This document shows, piece after piece, positions 34,762 to 43,500 of a DNA stretch of 64,000 nt. Numbering within the stretch: position 1 is the first letter of the stretch; each line of letters begins with the position of its first letter. The notes below the pieces were generated by a model. The model was not told where the DNA came from, made no database searches, and was given only the letters and a program-made list of their open reading frames with translations. The stretch is from Flavobacterium marginilacus (GTDB lineage Bacteria > Bacteroidota > Bacteroidia > Flavobacteriales > Flavobacteriaceae), in the NCBI RefSeq assembly GCF_026870155.1, contig NZ_CP113975.1, forward strand, positions 1,550,001-1,614,000. Reading direction: 5' to 3'. The position numbers and the translations under genes are program-made.

Positions 34762-35286
34762 CTACAGCGGGTTAGTAGCAGTTCTCTGTCTTATTTCCAC
34801 TTGACAGTTAATTCCTGATCGATTTAGATCATCAGCGATTTCTTTAAATTTTGGAAAATGGTCATTCCAGGCTTTTGATTCATCAAAGATTATTTTGTCA
34901 TCTTTATTGACTAGTTCCATTAGTTCTTTTGTAGAGCACTTAATAGCCGATTTAAGTTTTGAAATATCTTTTTTTCTATACGGAATTTCTAACAACCAAT
35001 AGTCTTCAATATTTTGAATTTTTAGTTCAAAATGATGAATCCAATCAACGAAAGGAGCTGATCCTTCAAATTCAGCAATTTTTCCATCTTTACTAATTAG
35101 CAAACGTCCAGATCCAATCCAATTCGTTCTTTGCTTCCAATCCAAATGTTTTTCTTTTTTTATACACCACAGAAATGAGAAACAGTGATTATGTTCTTCA
35201 ATTCCCTCTGTTAAAACAATCATTTCTTCTTCAAAATCTTGGTTATTAATCCAATAATTTGCCTTTTCTATTATTTCAGTTTTCAT
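34762..35286 (-). CDS. Hypothetical protein, possibly Imm35-like
   Basis: 174 residues from ATG 35286; a TTG at 35349 would add 21 basic residues of no evident fold. The first half (IEKANYWINNQDFEEEMIVL, FSFLWCIKKEKHLDWKQRTN, IGSGRLLISKDGKIAEFEGS) has the layout of the small Imm35/YrhB-type immunity or chaperone fold, but I hold this loosely. The second half is helical and charged. No signal or membrane segment. It lies 390 bp downstream of the retron-like pair, same strand. Confidence 0.5.
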   Translation of the reverse strand: MKTEIIEKANYWINNQDFEEEMIVLTEGIEEHNHCFSFLWCIKKEKHLDWKQRTNWIGSGRLLISKDGKIAEFEGSAPFVDWIHHFELKIQNIEDYWLLEIPYRKKDISKLKSAIKCSTKELMELVNKDDKIIFDESKAWNDHFPKFKEIADDLNRSGINCQVEIRQRTATNPL

Positions 35287-35676
35287 TAGGATTTTAAGAA
35301 TTACTACTAACGTTAATCTGTCAAAAAACCTTCGTTTGTGTTTAATCAAATATAAAAAAAAAGTTCTGCCAAAACAGGAATTTTCGTTTTTTTAGGAATG
35401 CAACATATTTCAATAATTTCAATCTGGTGGTCGCTTACAACAAGTGTCTGTTATTTGTGAAAACTAAATAAAGTGTTTGGAACGTGGTTATTAAGATGTT
35501 ATTACATAATAAATTTAGAAGAAGTCTTTGTTTTAGTAATTGTGTTATAAACGCTATGATTTACTTTTTTGATTTAAGTAGGTACTCGTTGTAAACGAAC
35601 ACCAGAGTGGGTAAAACCTTTCTCATAATTCTTGAAACTTTTAATTATTCTGACTTTACAATTATTTCTTTATATA
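35287..35676. other. AT-rich intergenic region
   Basis: No gene, strong hairpin or repeat that I can support. Confidence 0.4.
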
Positions 35677-36321
35677 TCATTTATTTGATTTCCAAGATAG
35701 AACTGCTTCTCTGATTTCTTTCCAATATGTTTTGTCAGCTATTTTTGGATATGAAGGATGATATGCATTAATACATAGTTTATTATTAGAAATTATGTAA
35801 AATGCTGTATTGAAAGTATTATTATCTGCATATTTTTTTTCTGTTTTTGAAATATTCCAATTTATTTCTGCTAAATCTTTATCTTCAAAATATTTGAGTG
35901 TGTTTCCAAATATTATTATATTAGGATTTAAATCTTTAATCTGTTTTAAAAGTTCGTCTTTTCCTTCATTATATGCTTTTTTTATTTCCAAATCATTTGA
36001 ATAAGAATCGGCAGGAAACTTGTTTATGTTTATGTATGCAATTTGTTTAACCACTTCATAAGCTTCTTGATTAGCATATGGTATATTTTCCCATTCAACA
36101 TTTGGATTCAAAATACCATATGTAGCATAAATTAATTTTCGAAATGTAGGTACAGATAAAGCATTTTTTTTATGCCAATCATTACGAAATCCCTCACATA
36201 CATCTATTTCCTTTTCTTTGTCCTCCTCGGAAATGTTTGCTTCTTTTAAAATCCATAAAACCTTACACAAAGCATTGTCATATTCTGTAGAATTTATTTT
36301 TCCGTCAATTATTTTTTTCAT
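35677..36321 (-). CDS. UDG-fold-like protein next to the retron-type reverse transcriptase
   Basis: 214 residues, no signal peptide. Three spaced elements recall the uracil-DNA-glycosylase superfamily: an early strand with turn (KVLWILKEANISE, about 21-33), a central strand and glycine turn (NPNIIIFGNTLKYF, about 131-144) and a C-terminal HPS motif (CINAYHPSYPKI, about 186-197). The GxGPG/GQDPYH-type catalytic loop and the FeS cysteines of families 4-5 are not seen, so activity is doubtful. It starts 7 nt after the reverse transcriptase stop, so the two are almost certainly in one operon and this may be its effector. Confidence 0.6.
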   Translation of the reverse strand: MKKIIDGKINSTEYDNALCKVLWILKEANISEEDKEKEIDVCEGFRNDWHKKNALSVPTFRKLIYATYGILNPNVEWENIPYANQEAYEVVKQIAYININKFPADSYSNDLEIKKAYNEGKDELLKQIKDLNPNIIIFGNTLKYFEDKDLAEINWNISKTEKKYADNNTFNTAFYIISNNKLCINAYHPSYPKIADKTYWKEIREAVLSWKSNK

Positions 36322-36328
36322 TATTCAT

Positions 36329-37396
36329 TTAGATTTTACCATAGAATGCCTTTAGGGAGGAGCCGTCTACTCGATTGGCAGAAGTTTTTTTTAATTCTTG
36401 TGTGATTTTTTTACTGAAATTTGGTTCGATAGAGTTTATAAAATGCAACCAACCATATATTCTATCACGAGTTATGTCTATTTCATTAAGGATTAAACTT
36501 TTAATTTCTTGATTTTTTAATTGATGTTTTTTAATTTTTAATTTCCGCATAATATGTTCTTCATATCCATATTTTCCAATGTAGTATGTTTCTAATCTTA
36601 ATTCTCTCTTTATTTTTTTTGGAATTCTCGGATAACTATTGTCAAATACAGAAAGCCCTGTAACATATTGTTTTTGACCTCTTTTCATTAGTTTAGTTTT
36701 GGAATTGTTAATTTCAAAACCATATTTAGTAATGATTTTTGTGATTAATTCGAGATTCAATTGAGATAAGTCACTTGAAAAATATAAATCATCTGCGTAA
36801 CGAGTATAATTAATTGTTTCATCAATATTTTTAAGGATTTCTAAATCCATTTCTAAAGCAACAATATTTGCAAGAATTGGACTAGTGCTAAAACCTTGTA
36901 CTAGATATCCATTTACGCAAGCAATATTAGAAATCCATTCAGAAATTTGAATATTTATACCCAATTTACTAAGTGCTTCAATAATTTGATTTTGGGTGAT
37001 AGTTTCAAAAAAATCCTTAATGTCTAATGTAAGTATTTGTTTTTTTGCTAAATGCACAAAAGCATTTGTTTTAATATTCTTTTTAAATACAAAGCCTTGG
37101 ACACAATCTAACGGTTTATAAATATTTGATAGTCCAGTATTTAATGTTTTTTGACAATGTTCTAATTCGTGATTTAAAGAATTATGTATAGTTCTATAAC
37201 CTAAAGTTGGATTTCTTTTCTCGATATAAAATTTTTCAATAGCTATTGTGTTTTCAAGTATTTCGAAGTCAACATTTTCATTTTTTTTATTGTCAATTAT
37301 TACATATTCTCTTAAATTGACAGCATCTAAAAAAGATTCTCTACATCTTAAAAAATATAAAAATTGTTTTTTTGTTTCTATTTGAAGTAAATCCAT
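36329..37396 (-). CDS. Retron-type reverse transcriptase
   Basis: 355 residues, a compact RT without maturase or integrase parts. Visible in order: NAFVH (111-115), the retron NAxxH motif; DIKDFF with catalytic Asp125; QGFSTSPILAN (167-177); YADD at 200-203; and VTGLSV at 245-250, the retron VTG motif, then a basic thumb. Retron RTs copy a structured RNA encoded just upstream into msDNA and, with an effector, act in phage defence. Here a strong hairpin lies 13 nt upstream and a UDG-like gene 7 nt downstream, while an IS30 element interrupts the locus further upstream. The gene itself is intact. A DRT-type defence RT is the main alternative. Confidence 0.85.
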   Translation of the reverse strand: MDLLQIETKKQFLYFLRCRESFLDAVNLREYVIIDNKKNENVDFEILENTIAIEKFYIEKRNPTLGYRTIHNSLNHELEHCQKTLNTGLSNIYKPLDCVQGFVFKKNIKTNAFVHLAKKQILTLDIKDFFETITQNQIIEALSKLGINIQISEWISNIACVNGYLVQGFSTSPILANIVALEMDLEILKNIDETINYTRYADDLYFSSDLSQLNLELITKIITKYGFEINNSKTKLMKRGQKQYVTGLSVFDNSYPRIPKKIKRELRLETYYIGKYGYEEHIMRKLKIKKHQLKNQEIKSLILNEIDITRDRIYGWLHFINSIEPNFSKKITQELKKTSANRVDGSSLKAFYGKI

Positions 37397-37554
37397 CTCT
37401 AAAGATATAAGTGGGCGTTAGGGTAAGGTAGATAGTAATTTATTCTAATAATCGGATACGAACTCATATCCATAATTTTACCCTAACTACCCACTATATT
37501 CTCTTTTTAAATTGATTATGCTGATTTTTTTATCATCTGTTTTTTTTCTTCTTA
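37397..37554 (-). ncRNA. Candidate retron msr-msd RNA region, possibly truncated
   Basis: Read on the minus strand, AGTGGGTAGTTAGGGTAA (37495-37478) pairs with TTACCCTAACGCCCACT (37426-37410): 10 plus 6 pairs around a small bulge, closing a 51-nt loop that holds a second hairpin (GGATATGA / TCGTATCC). It ends 13 nt before the RT start, where msd stems usually lie. The 60 nt further upstream contain an AGC that could be the branch site, but a convincing a1/a2 pair is not visible. The IS30 end abuts this segment, so the 5' part may be missing. Confidence 0.45.
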
Positions 37555-37584
37555 GATTCAAGTAATAAATGCAACGTGAAAAAA

Positions 37585-37634
37585 AACTCTAGTGTTATTC
37601 TTTTGACCTAGGTCAAAAGAATAACACTAGAGTT
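37585..37634. repeat. Perfect 50-bp palindrome in the IS30 leader
   Basis: Arms of 25 bp with no loop, centred on CCTAGG: AACTCTAGTGTTATTCTTTT then GACCT, and the exact complement. It lies between the left IS end and the transposase start. A hairpin here could stop transcription entering from outside or hide the transposase leader. Confidence 0.9.
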
Positions 37635-37678
37635 GGCGAAAAAATCATCATATCTTTGGGTTGCAACACTCAAAATAG

Positions 37679-38659
37679 ATGGCACATTTAACGTTAGAAC
37701 AAAGATACAAAATAGAAGTATATAGAAATGCCGGTATCAGTATTTCCGAAATTGCTGAATTGGTAGATAAAAACAAATCAGTTATTTCTCGAGAAATAAA
37801 ACGTAATTCTGATCAAAGAAGTGGTGTTTATAAAGCTGTTTTGGCGGATAAAAAAGCTTTAAACAGGCATAAGGTTAAGATCAAAAAATGCACTTTAACC
37901 TCAGAAGTTGAAGCAAATATTTTGTTTTATTTAAAGCAAGATTACAGTCCTGAACAAATTGTTGGCAGAGCAAAAATTGACAAAAGAGCAATGGTTTCTA
38001 AAGAAAGAATCTATCAATATATTTGGGAAAATAAACGCAAAGGAGGACTCTTATATAAACATCTTAGGGCCAAGGGTAAAAAGTATAAAAAAAGAGGACA
38101 TTTAAAGGATAAAAGAGGACTTATTATTGGTAGGGTCGATATTAGCGAGCGTCCAAAGATAGTAGAAAAGAAAAGTAGATTGGGCGATTTAGAGATTGAT
38201 TTGGTCATTGGTAAGAATCACAAAGGAGCGTTACTAACTATCAATGACAGAGCCTCTGGAATACTTTTTATGGGAAAAGTAGAAAGCAAAGAAGCTAGTG
38301 CAATACAGCAGAAAACAATTGAATTATTGAAAGATTGGAAACCAATAATCAAGACCATTACTTCGGATAATGGAAAGGAATTTGCCAATCATCGGGCCAT
38401 TGCAGAAGATTTAGATATCGATTATTATTTTGCCAAACCCTACCATAGCTGGGAACGAGGAGCCAATGAAAATTTAAACGGATTAATAAGACAATATTTT
38501 CCTAAAAAATCTAACTTTGAAAACATCGAAGAACAACAAATAAAAACAGTAGTTAATACATTAAACAACAGACCCAGAAAAAGATTTGGCTATAAAACAC
38601 CTAATGAAATTTTCGCCGAAAAAATCAATAAATTGAATACTGTTGCATTTATATGTTGA
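37679..38659 (+). CDS. IS30-family transposase
   Basis: 326 residues. N-terminal HTH (LTLEQRYKIEVYRNAGISISEIAELVDKNKSVISREIKRN, about 4-43) is the IS30 signature. The DDE integrase core shows LGDLEIDLVIG (first Asp), ITSDNGKEFANH (second Asp) and SWERGANENLNGLIRQYFPK (Glu). RPRKRFGYKTPNEIF is the usual C-terminal end. Full length with no frameshift, so potentially active. Confidence 0.95.
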   Translation: MAHLTLEQRYKIEVYRNAGISISEIAELVDKNKSVISREIKRNSDQRSGVYKAVLADKKALNRHKVKIKKCTLTSEVEANILFYLKQDYSPEQIVGRAKIDKRAMVSKERIYQYIWENKRKGGLLYKHLRAKGKKYKKRGHLKDKRGLIIGRVDISERPKIVEKKSRLGDLEIDLVIGKNHKGALLTINDRASGILFMGKVESKEASAIQQKTIELLKDWKPIIKTITSDNGKEFANHRAIAEDLDIDYYFAKPYHSWERGANENLNGLIRQYFPKKSNFENIEEQQIKTVVNTLNNRPRKRFGYKTPNEIFAEKINKLNTVAFIC

Positions 38660-38661
38660 AT

Positions 38662-39013
38662 CCACCATGTATAAATCGCTATGAAATAAAAAATCTAAAA
38701 ATATCCTAAGCTTTTTTGATTTAAGACAAGAAATAAAATCTCCTGTAGCAAGATTTTTTAATTTTACTTCAGTTACATTGTATTGTAAATTTAATTTATT
38801 AAAACAATCTCGAAAATCAGTTTTAGTAGTTTCAAAAACAATTCCACCAAGTACAAAATTACTTTTGGAAGAATCATTAAAATCATTTTCCTTTAAATAG
38901 AATTTTCTAATATTATTGGTTTCGTCATAATAGAAATTATATGTTTTTTCGGTATGTTCTAATTGATTTGAATCAATTGTCAGTTCTCTAATTTCGTCAA
39001 TTTCAAAATCCAT
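38662..39013 (-). pseudogene. DUF3800-like gene, 3' end removed by IS30
   Basis: 117 codons remain from ATG 39013. The KTYNFYYDETNNIRKFYL segment (about residues 23-40) and SNFVLGGIVFE fit the N-terminal DxSG/DE-type RNase-H-like core of DUF3800 proteins; KSKKLRIFLDFLFHSDLYM follows at the break. The frame then runs into IS sequence and stops. The missing part is not found on the other side of the IS. DUF3800 genes are, as I recall, one of the retron-associated types, so this could have been the partner of the RT downstream. Confidence 0.65.
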
Positions 39014-39213
39014 AATATTTTATTATTTAATCTGTTTCTGCGGAAAAATAGCCACTAACTCGTTTATATTCGATACAAACATTCACCAACCGACCGAATT
39101 TGGGTTTATATGTGAATGTTTGTGCCTAATTATTATTTCCAAATATATTCATTTTTTCTTACAACCCATCCACATCTTTTCGTAAAATGTATTATAAAAC
39201 AGGTACTGCAAAA
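39014..39213. other. Intergenic DNA with a TTCGGT-type spacer
   Basis: No gene seen. Short words CGAATTTGGG and ACATTCACCA/TGAATGTTTGT form a weak inverted pair around 39080-39120. Confidence 0.3.
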
Positions 39214-39254
39214 CAAAAAAAGTGCCATAAAACCCTAAAGTCTTACAGCACTTT
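39214..39254 (-). terminator. Terminator of the RND efflux operon
   Basis: On the minus strand AAGTGCTGTAA pairs with TTATGGCACTT and is followed by a T-run, 24 bp beyond the adaptor gene stop. Confidence 0.75.
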
Positions 39255-39277
39255 AACCACAAATTAACTATTAAAGA

Positions 39278-40363
39278 TTATTCCTTTATATCATCACCTT
39301 CTTTAATTTCTTCGCTGGCAATTTTTACCATTTTATCATTCGAATTCAAATCACCAAATATTTCAATTTTATCATCGATTTCTCTTCCTTTTTTAACATC
39401 CACTCGGGTGGCTTTATGATTGACAACCTTAATAACAAAAATACCTTCCGCTGAATTCACCAATGCCGTTTTTGGAATGACAAAGGTGCTGTCTTTGGCG
39501 TTAAGCGGTAACAGGACTTCGGCTACCATTCCGGGCAGTAAACTGCCTTTGGTGTTGTGCACATCCATTTCGACTCTTTCGGAACGCAGTTTCAAATCCA
39601 GAGCACCGGACATTCTCTGAATCGTCGCTTTAAAAGTATCCGGCAGTGATTTTACATTAAAACTCATTTCGTCGCCCTGGTGCAGGTAACCCGTGTACAG
39701 CTCCGGAATAGAAACCGCCAGACGCAGTTTGTCCTGCTGCTGGATTGTCAATAACGGCAAACTCGAAGCAGGGCCAACTAAGGTTCCCAAATTCACGTTT
39801 CTTGCCGACACAACACCGTCAAAAGGAGCGCGGATTTCGAGATAGCCTTTCATAATCGAAACTTCTTTGTGCGCTGCAATTGCTGCCTGATATTGTGCGT
39901 AATCCGAGTTTTTCTTGCCGCTTGCCATTTCCAGATCGTTTTTGGAAATCGTTCCTTCTACTTTGCTCGTTTCATACAGGCGGCTGTAGGTGCTTTTGCT
40001 GGTTGCATAAATCGCTTCCATCGATTTTAATCTCGATTCGGCTGCCGCCAGCTGTGAACTGATTTCGGGTGCTTCCAGAACAATCAGCAGCTGTCCTTTT
40101 TTGACTTCGGTTCCAATATCTACTTGCAGCGTTTTTACAAAACTGCTCACTTTGGCATACAGATCCACCTGCTGGAAACCTGTTAATTCGGCTGGTAAAC
40201 GCAGTTCGGTGGTTAGTTTTTCTTTTTGCAAAAGAAAGGTTTCTGTTTTAGGTTCGATTTCTGTAACAGCAGCAGTTTCTTCTTTCTTGGAATTACAGCT
40301 GTTTAGAAAAAGTAACGCCGTAACTGCCAGCGTTGTTGATAAGTATATTTTATTTTTTTTCAT
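39278..40363 (-). CDS. RND efflux periplasmic adaptor (MFP), lipoprotein
   Basis: 361 residues. Lipobox LLFLNSC (Cys23) anchors it to a membrane; then the lipoyl half KVSSFVKTLQVDIGTEVKKGQLLIVLE, a coiled-coil hairpin (about 105-165), IRAPFDGVVSARNVNLGTLVG and beta-barrel and membrane-proximal domains (SLLPGMVAEVLLPL). It links the RND pump to the TolC channel. Third in the operon, after a 233-bp gap filled by a repeat element. Confidence 0.92.
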   Translation of the reverse strand: MKKNKIYLSTTLAVTALLFLNSCNSKKEETAAVTEIEPKTETFLLQKEKLTTELRLPAELTGFQQVDLYAKVSSFVKTLQVDIGTEVKKGQLLIVLEAPEISSQLAAAESRLKSMEAIYATSKSTYSRLYETSKVEGTISKNDLEMASGKKNSDYAQYQAAIAAHKEVSIMKGYLEIRAPFDGVVSARNVNLGTLVGPASSLPLLTIQQQDKLRLAVSIPELYTGYLHQGDEMSFNVKSLPDTFKATIQRMSGALDLKLRSERVEMDVHNTKGSLLPGMVAEVLLPLNAKDSTFVIPKTALVNSAEGIFVIKVVNHKATRVDVKKGREIDDKIEIFGDLNSNDKMVKIASEEIKEGDDIKE

Positions 40364-40404
40364 AAATGTGAATGTTTTGTACCCAATGGCTGAGATTGTT
40401 TTTT

Positions 40405-40547
40405 AACCACATAGAAACATAGATTTTTCTAATGTTTAAAGATTGGATAGACGTCTTACTTTTTACATAGTCCATCTATGTGAAAAATAGTGCTGTTTTC
40501 TATCTATTCTTTCACGATCAGTTATAAATCTATGTCTGTATGTGGTT
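40405..40547. repeat. MITE-like element with 22-bp terminal inverted repeats
   Basis: 143 bp bounded by AACCACATAGAAACATAGATTT and the complement of AACCACATACAGACATAGATTT (two mismatches), with an inner hairpin TTTTTACATAG / CTATGTGAAAAA. No coding capacity. It separates pump and adaptor genes of one operon. Confidence 0.8.
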
Positions 40548-40596
40548 CATTTTTTATTTAGTTGTTAGTAAAGCAATTTCATCAAAGCTTTTTATA

Positions 40597-43500
40597 TTAT
40601 GATTTTAATGATGAGATATAATGAATGCTTTCTTCGTCTTCGGGATCTAATGAAACCGATTGTGTCGTGGTATGTTCCTGCGCCCAGGCAAAAATCAGCG
40701 GCAGTATCAATAACACGGCAAAGGTGGAGAATAACAGTCCGCCAATAACAGCTCTTCCCAGCGGTGACACCTGATCGCCTCCTTCGCCATGACCAATTGC
40801 CATTGGTAACATACCCGCAATCATCGCCACCGAAGTCATAATGATCGGACGAAGACGCAGTGCCGCCGCTTCACGCGCTGATTCGAGTGCATTGCCGTTT
40901 ATTTTTCGCAGCTGTTCGGCATTGGTAACCAATAAAACCGCATTGGCAATCGAAACCCCAACCGACATGATGATTCCCATATACGATTGTAAATTCAGCG
41001 TTGAGCCGGTAATCGTAAGCATTAGCAGTGCTCCCAAAACTACCGCCGGAACTGTGGTTAGAATCACCAGCGACACTTTGAACGACTGGAAATTAGCGGC
41101 CAGCATTAAGAAGATTACAAAGATGGCAACTAATAATCCAGCCTGTAAACTGCTTAATGTTTCGCTCAATACTTTACTCATTCCAATAGGCGTGATGAAT
41201 AAGCCACGAGGTAATTCGCCTAGTGAGTTTATCACTGCATCCACATCTTTTGTCGCCGTCCCCAAGTCGGTTTTGTTGATGTTTGCTGTAACAGTAATGT
41301 ATGGCATGGCCCCTAAATTGTCATTTTCACCGCTCACATAGCCGGGTGTAATTTTGGCAACGTCACTCAAAACAGGACGTAGCGAGTTTTTCAATACCGG
41401 AATTTCCCCTATATCGGTTTTGCTTTTCATTTGATTCAGCGGTACCTGAACCTGAACATTCACCGACAATCCTGATTTTTCATCAATCCACGTATTCTTT
41501 TCGGTATATCTTGATGATGAGGTCGAAGCTATCAGCGAACGCGAAATATCATTCATATCCACGCCCAGTTCAGCGGCACGGGTTCTGTCAATATCAATAT
41601 TCATTGCCGGATAATGAATCGGCTGACCAATCTGCACATCACGGAAATAGGGAAATTTATTCAGTTTCTCTATGATTTGATTCGCGTAGGTTTCATTTCG
41701 TTTTTTGTCTTTTCCAGCAATTCGGATTTCGATTGGAGTAGGAGAGCCCTGGCTCAGCACTTTATCAGTCAATTCAATTGGTTCGAAAGTCATTTTTACA
41801 TCAGGCAGTATTTTTTTGATTCTGGCTCGGAACTCGTCTTTAAATTCATCCATATCGGCATGATAATCTTTCAGACTCACTTGAAAAACGGCTTCGTGAG
41901 AACCTGCCATGAACAGATAAATTGGGTTAATCGAGAACAAAGACGGGTGCTGGCCCACATAAACAGACGATATTCCAATATGTTCACTGCCGACCATTTT
42001 TTTCAGTTCTTTCAAAACCAAAATGGCTTTTTCTTCGGTACGTTCTAATCGGGTTCCGTCGGGAGCACGCATCCGCAGCTGAAACTGGCTTGAGTTTACT
42101 TTCGGGAAAACATCTTTTCCGATGAACGAAATAAACACAACAGCTAGAATAGTTGCTGCAATCAAATACGTTAAAGCAGCTGCTTTTTTGTAAGGAAACA
42201 ACCGTTCAAGCGTGCGCATGAAGCGCATTCTGAAACGCTCAAAAGCACTGATTTTTCCGTTTCCGTCAGTATCAGTTCTTTCAACATACTCTTTTTTTTG
42301 AGTAATCAGTTGTTTCTCTGATTCAGGTGTTAAACCGCATTGATTGAATTCGGCTTCATCGTCGGTAATATTGGGTGCATGTTGGTGTTTCGGATGATCT
42401 TTCATCAGCCAGTTCGCCATTACAGGCACAAAAGTCTGTGACAATAAAAACGAAATCACCATCGAAAATCCAATTGCTAATGCCAAGGGCAAAAATAAAG
42501 CTCCCGGAATCCCAGCCATTGTAAAGGCAGGAGCAAATACGGCAAGTATACAAAGCAGAATCAATAATTTTGGCAGTGCAATTTCTTTACAGGCATCCCA
42601 GATAGCGAGTGCCTTGGGTTTTCCCATGTCGAGATGCTGATGGATATTTTCTATCGTTACGGTACTTTCATCTACCAGAATTCCGATAGCCAATGCCAGT
42701 CCGCTCAGCGACATTAAGTTAATCGTCTGCCCGAATAATTTCAAGAACAAAACGCCCGAAATAATCGAAATTGGAATCGTCAGAATTACAATCAAAGCCG
42801 CACGGCGGTCACCAAGGAAAAGCAGTACCATTAATCCGGTCAAAACCGCTCCAATTATTCCTTCAGTAATTAAACTTTTAACCGAATTGATTACATAAAC
42901 CGACTGGTCAAATTCATATGATAATTTAACATCTTCGGGAAGCGTGCTCTGAATTTTTGGCAGTTCGGCTTTCAATTTCTGAACCACATCCCAGGTCGAA
43001 GCATCTCCGGCTTTGGCAATACTGATATAAACGGAGCGTTTTCCGTTGACCAAGGCATAACCGTTAGTAATATCGGCACCGTCTTTTACCGTGGCAACAT
43101 CACCTAATTTTAGGTTCTGAACCCCGCCTTTAAACAGCGGAATCTGTTCGAAATCCTTGATTTCCTTAATCGTATTATTGGTTGGCGAAATGTAGTTGAC
43201 ATCGCCGATTCTCACGTTTCCTGAAGGAGCTGTCTGGTTGTTCACACGAATGGCTTCCACGATTTGATCGGGTGTCATATTGTGCGATCGGAGCAAGTCT
43301 GGATCTACATTAACTTCGACAGTTCTTGGGCTTCCGCCAAAAGGTGCCGGCGATAATAAACCGGGAATTGAAGTAAACGAAGCACGGACATAGACGTTGG
43401 CCAAATCCTGCAGTTCGTTATTGGAACGTATTTTACTGCTCAAAACCAATTGACCAATCGGCAGGGAAGAAGCATCAAAACGAATGATAAACGGAGGCTG

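Larger units (their letters stand above)
37555..38662 (+). mobile_element. IS30-family insertion sequence
   Basis: About 1.1 kb, bounded by imperfect inverted ends: ATTCAAGTAATAAATGCAAC at 37556-37575 and the complement of ATTCAACATATAAATGCAAC at 38642-38661, differing only at positions 7-9, plus one matching outer G/C. One intact transposase gene and a 50-bp perfect palindrome lie inside. I find no direct duplication in the flanks (left TCTTA, right CACCA), which argues for rearrangement after insertion. It cuts the DUF3800-like gene. Confidence 0.85.

Noticed and set aside
38561..38661. C-terminal 33 codons of the DUF3800-like frame
   Set aside because: They are read from IS30 sequence on the wrong strand of the transposase, so they are a fusion artefact of the insertion.
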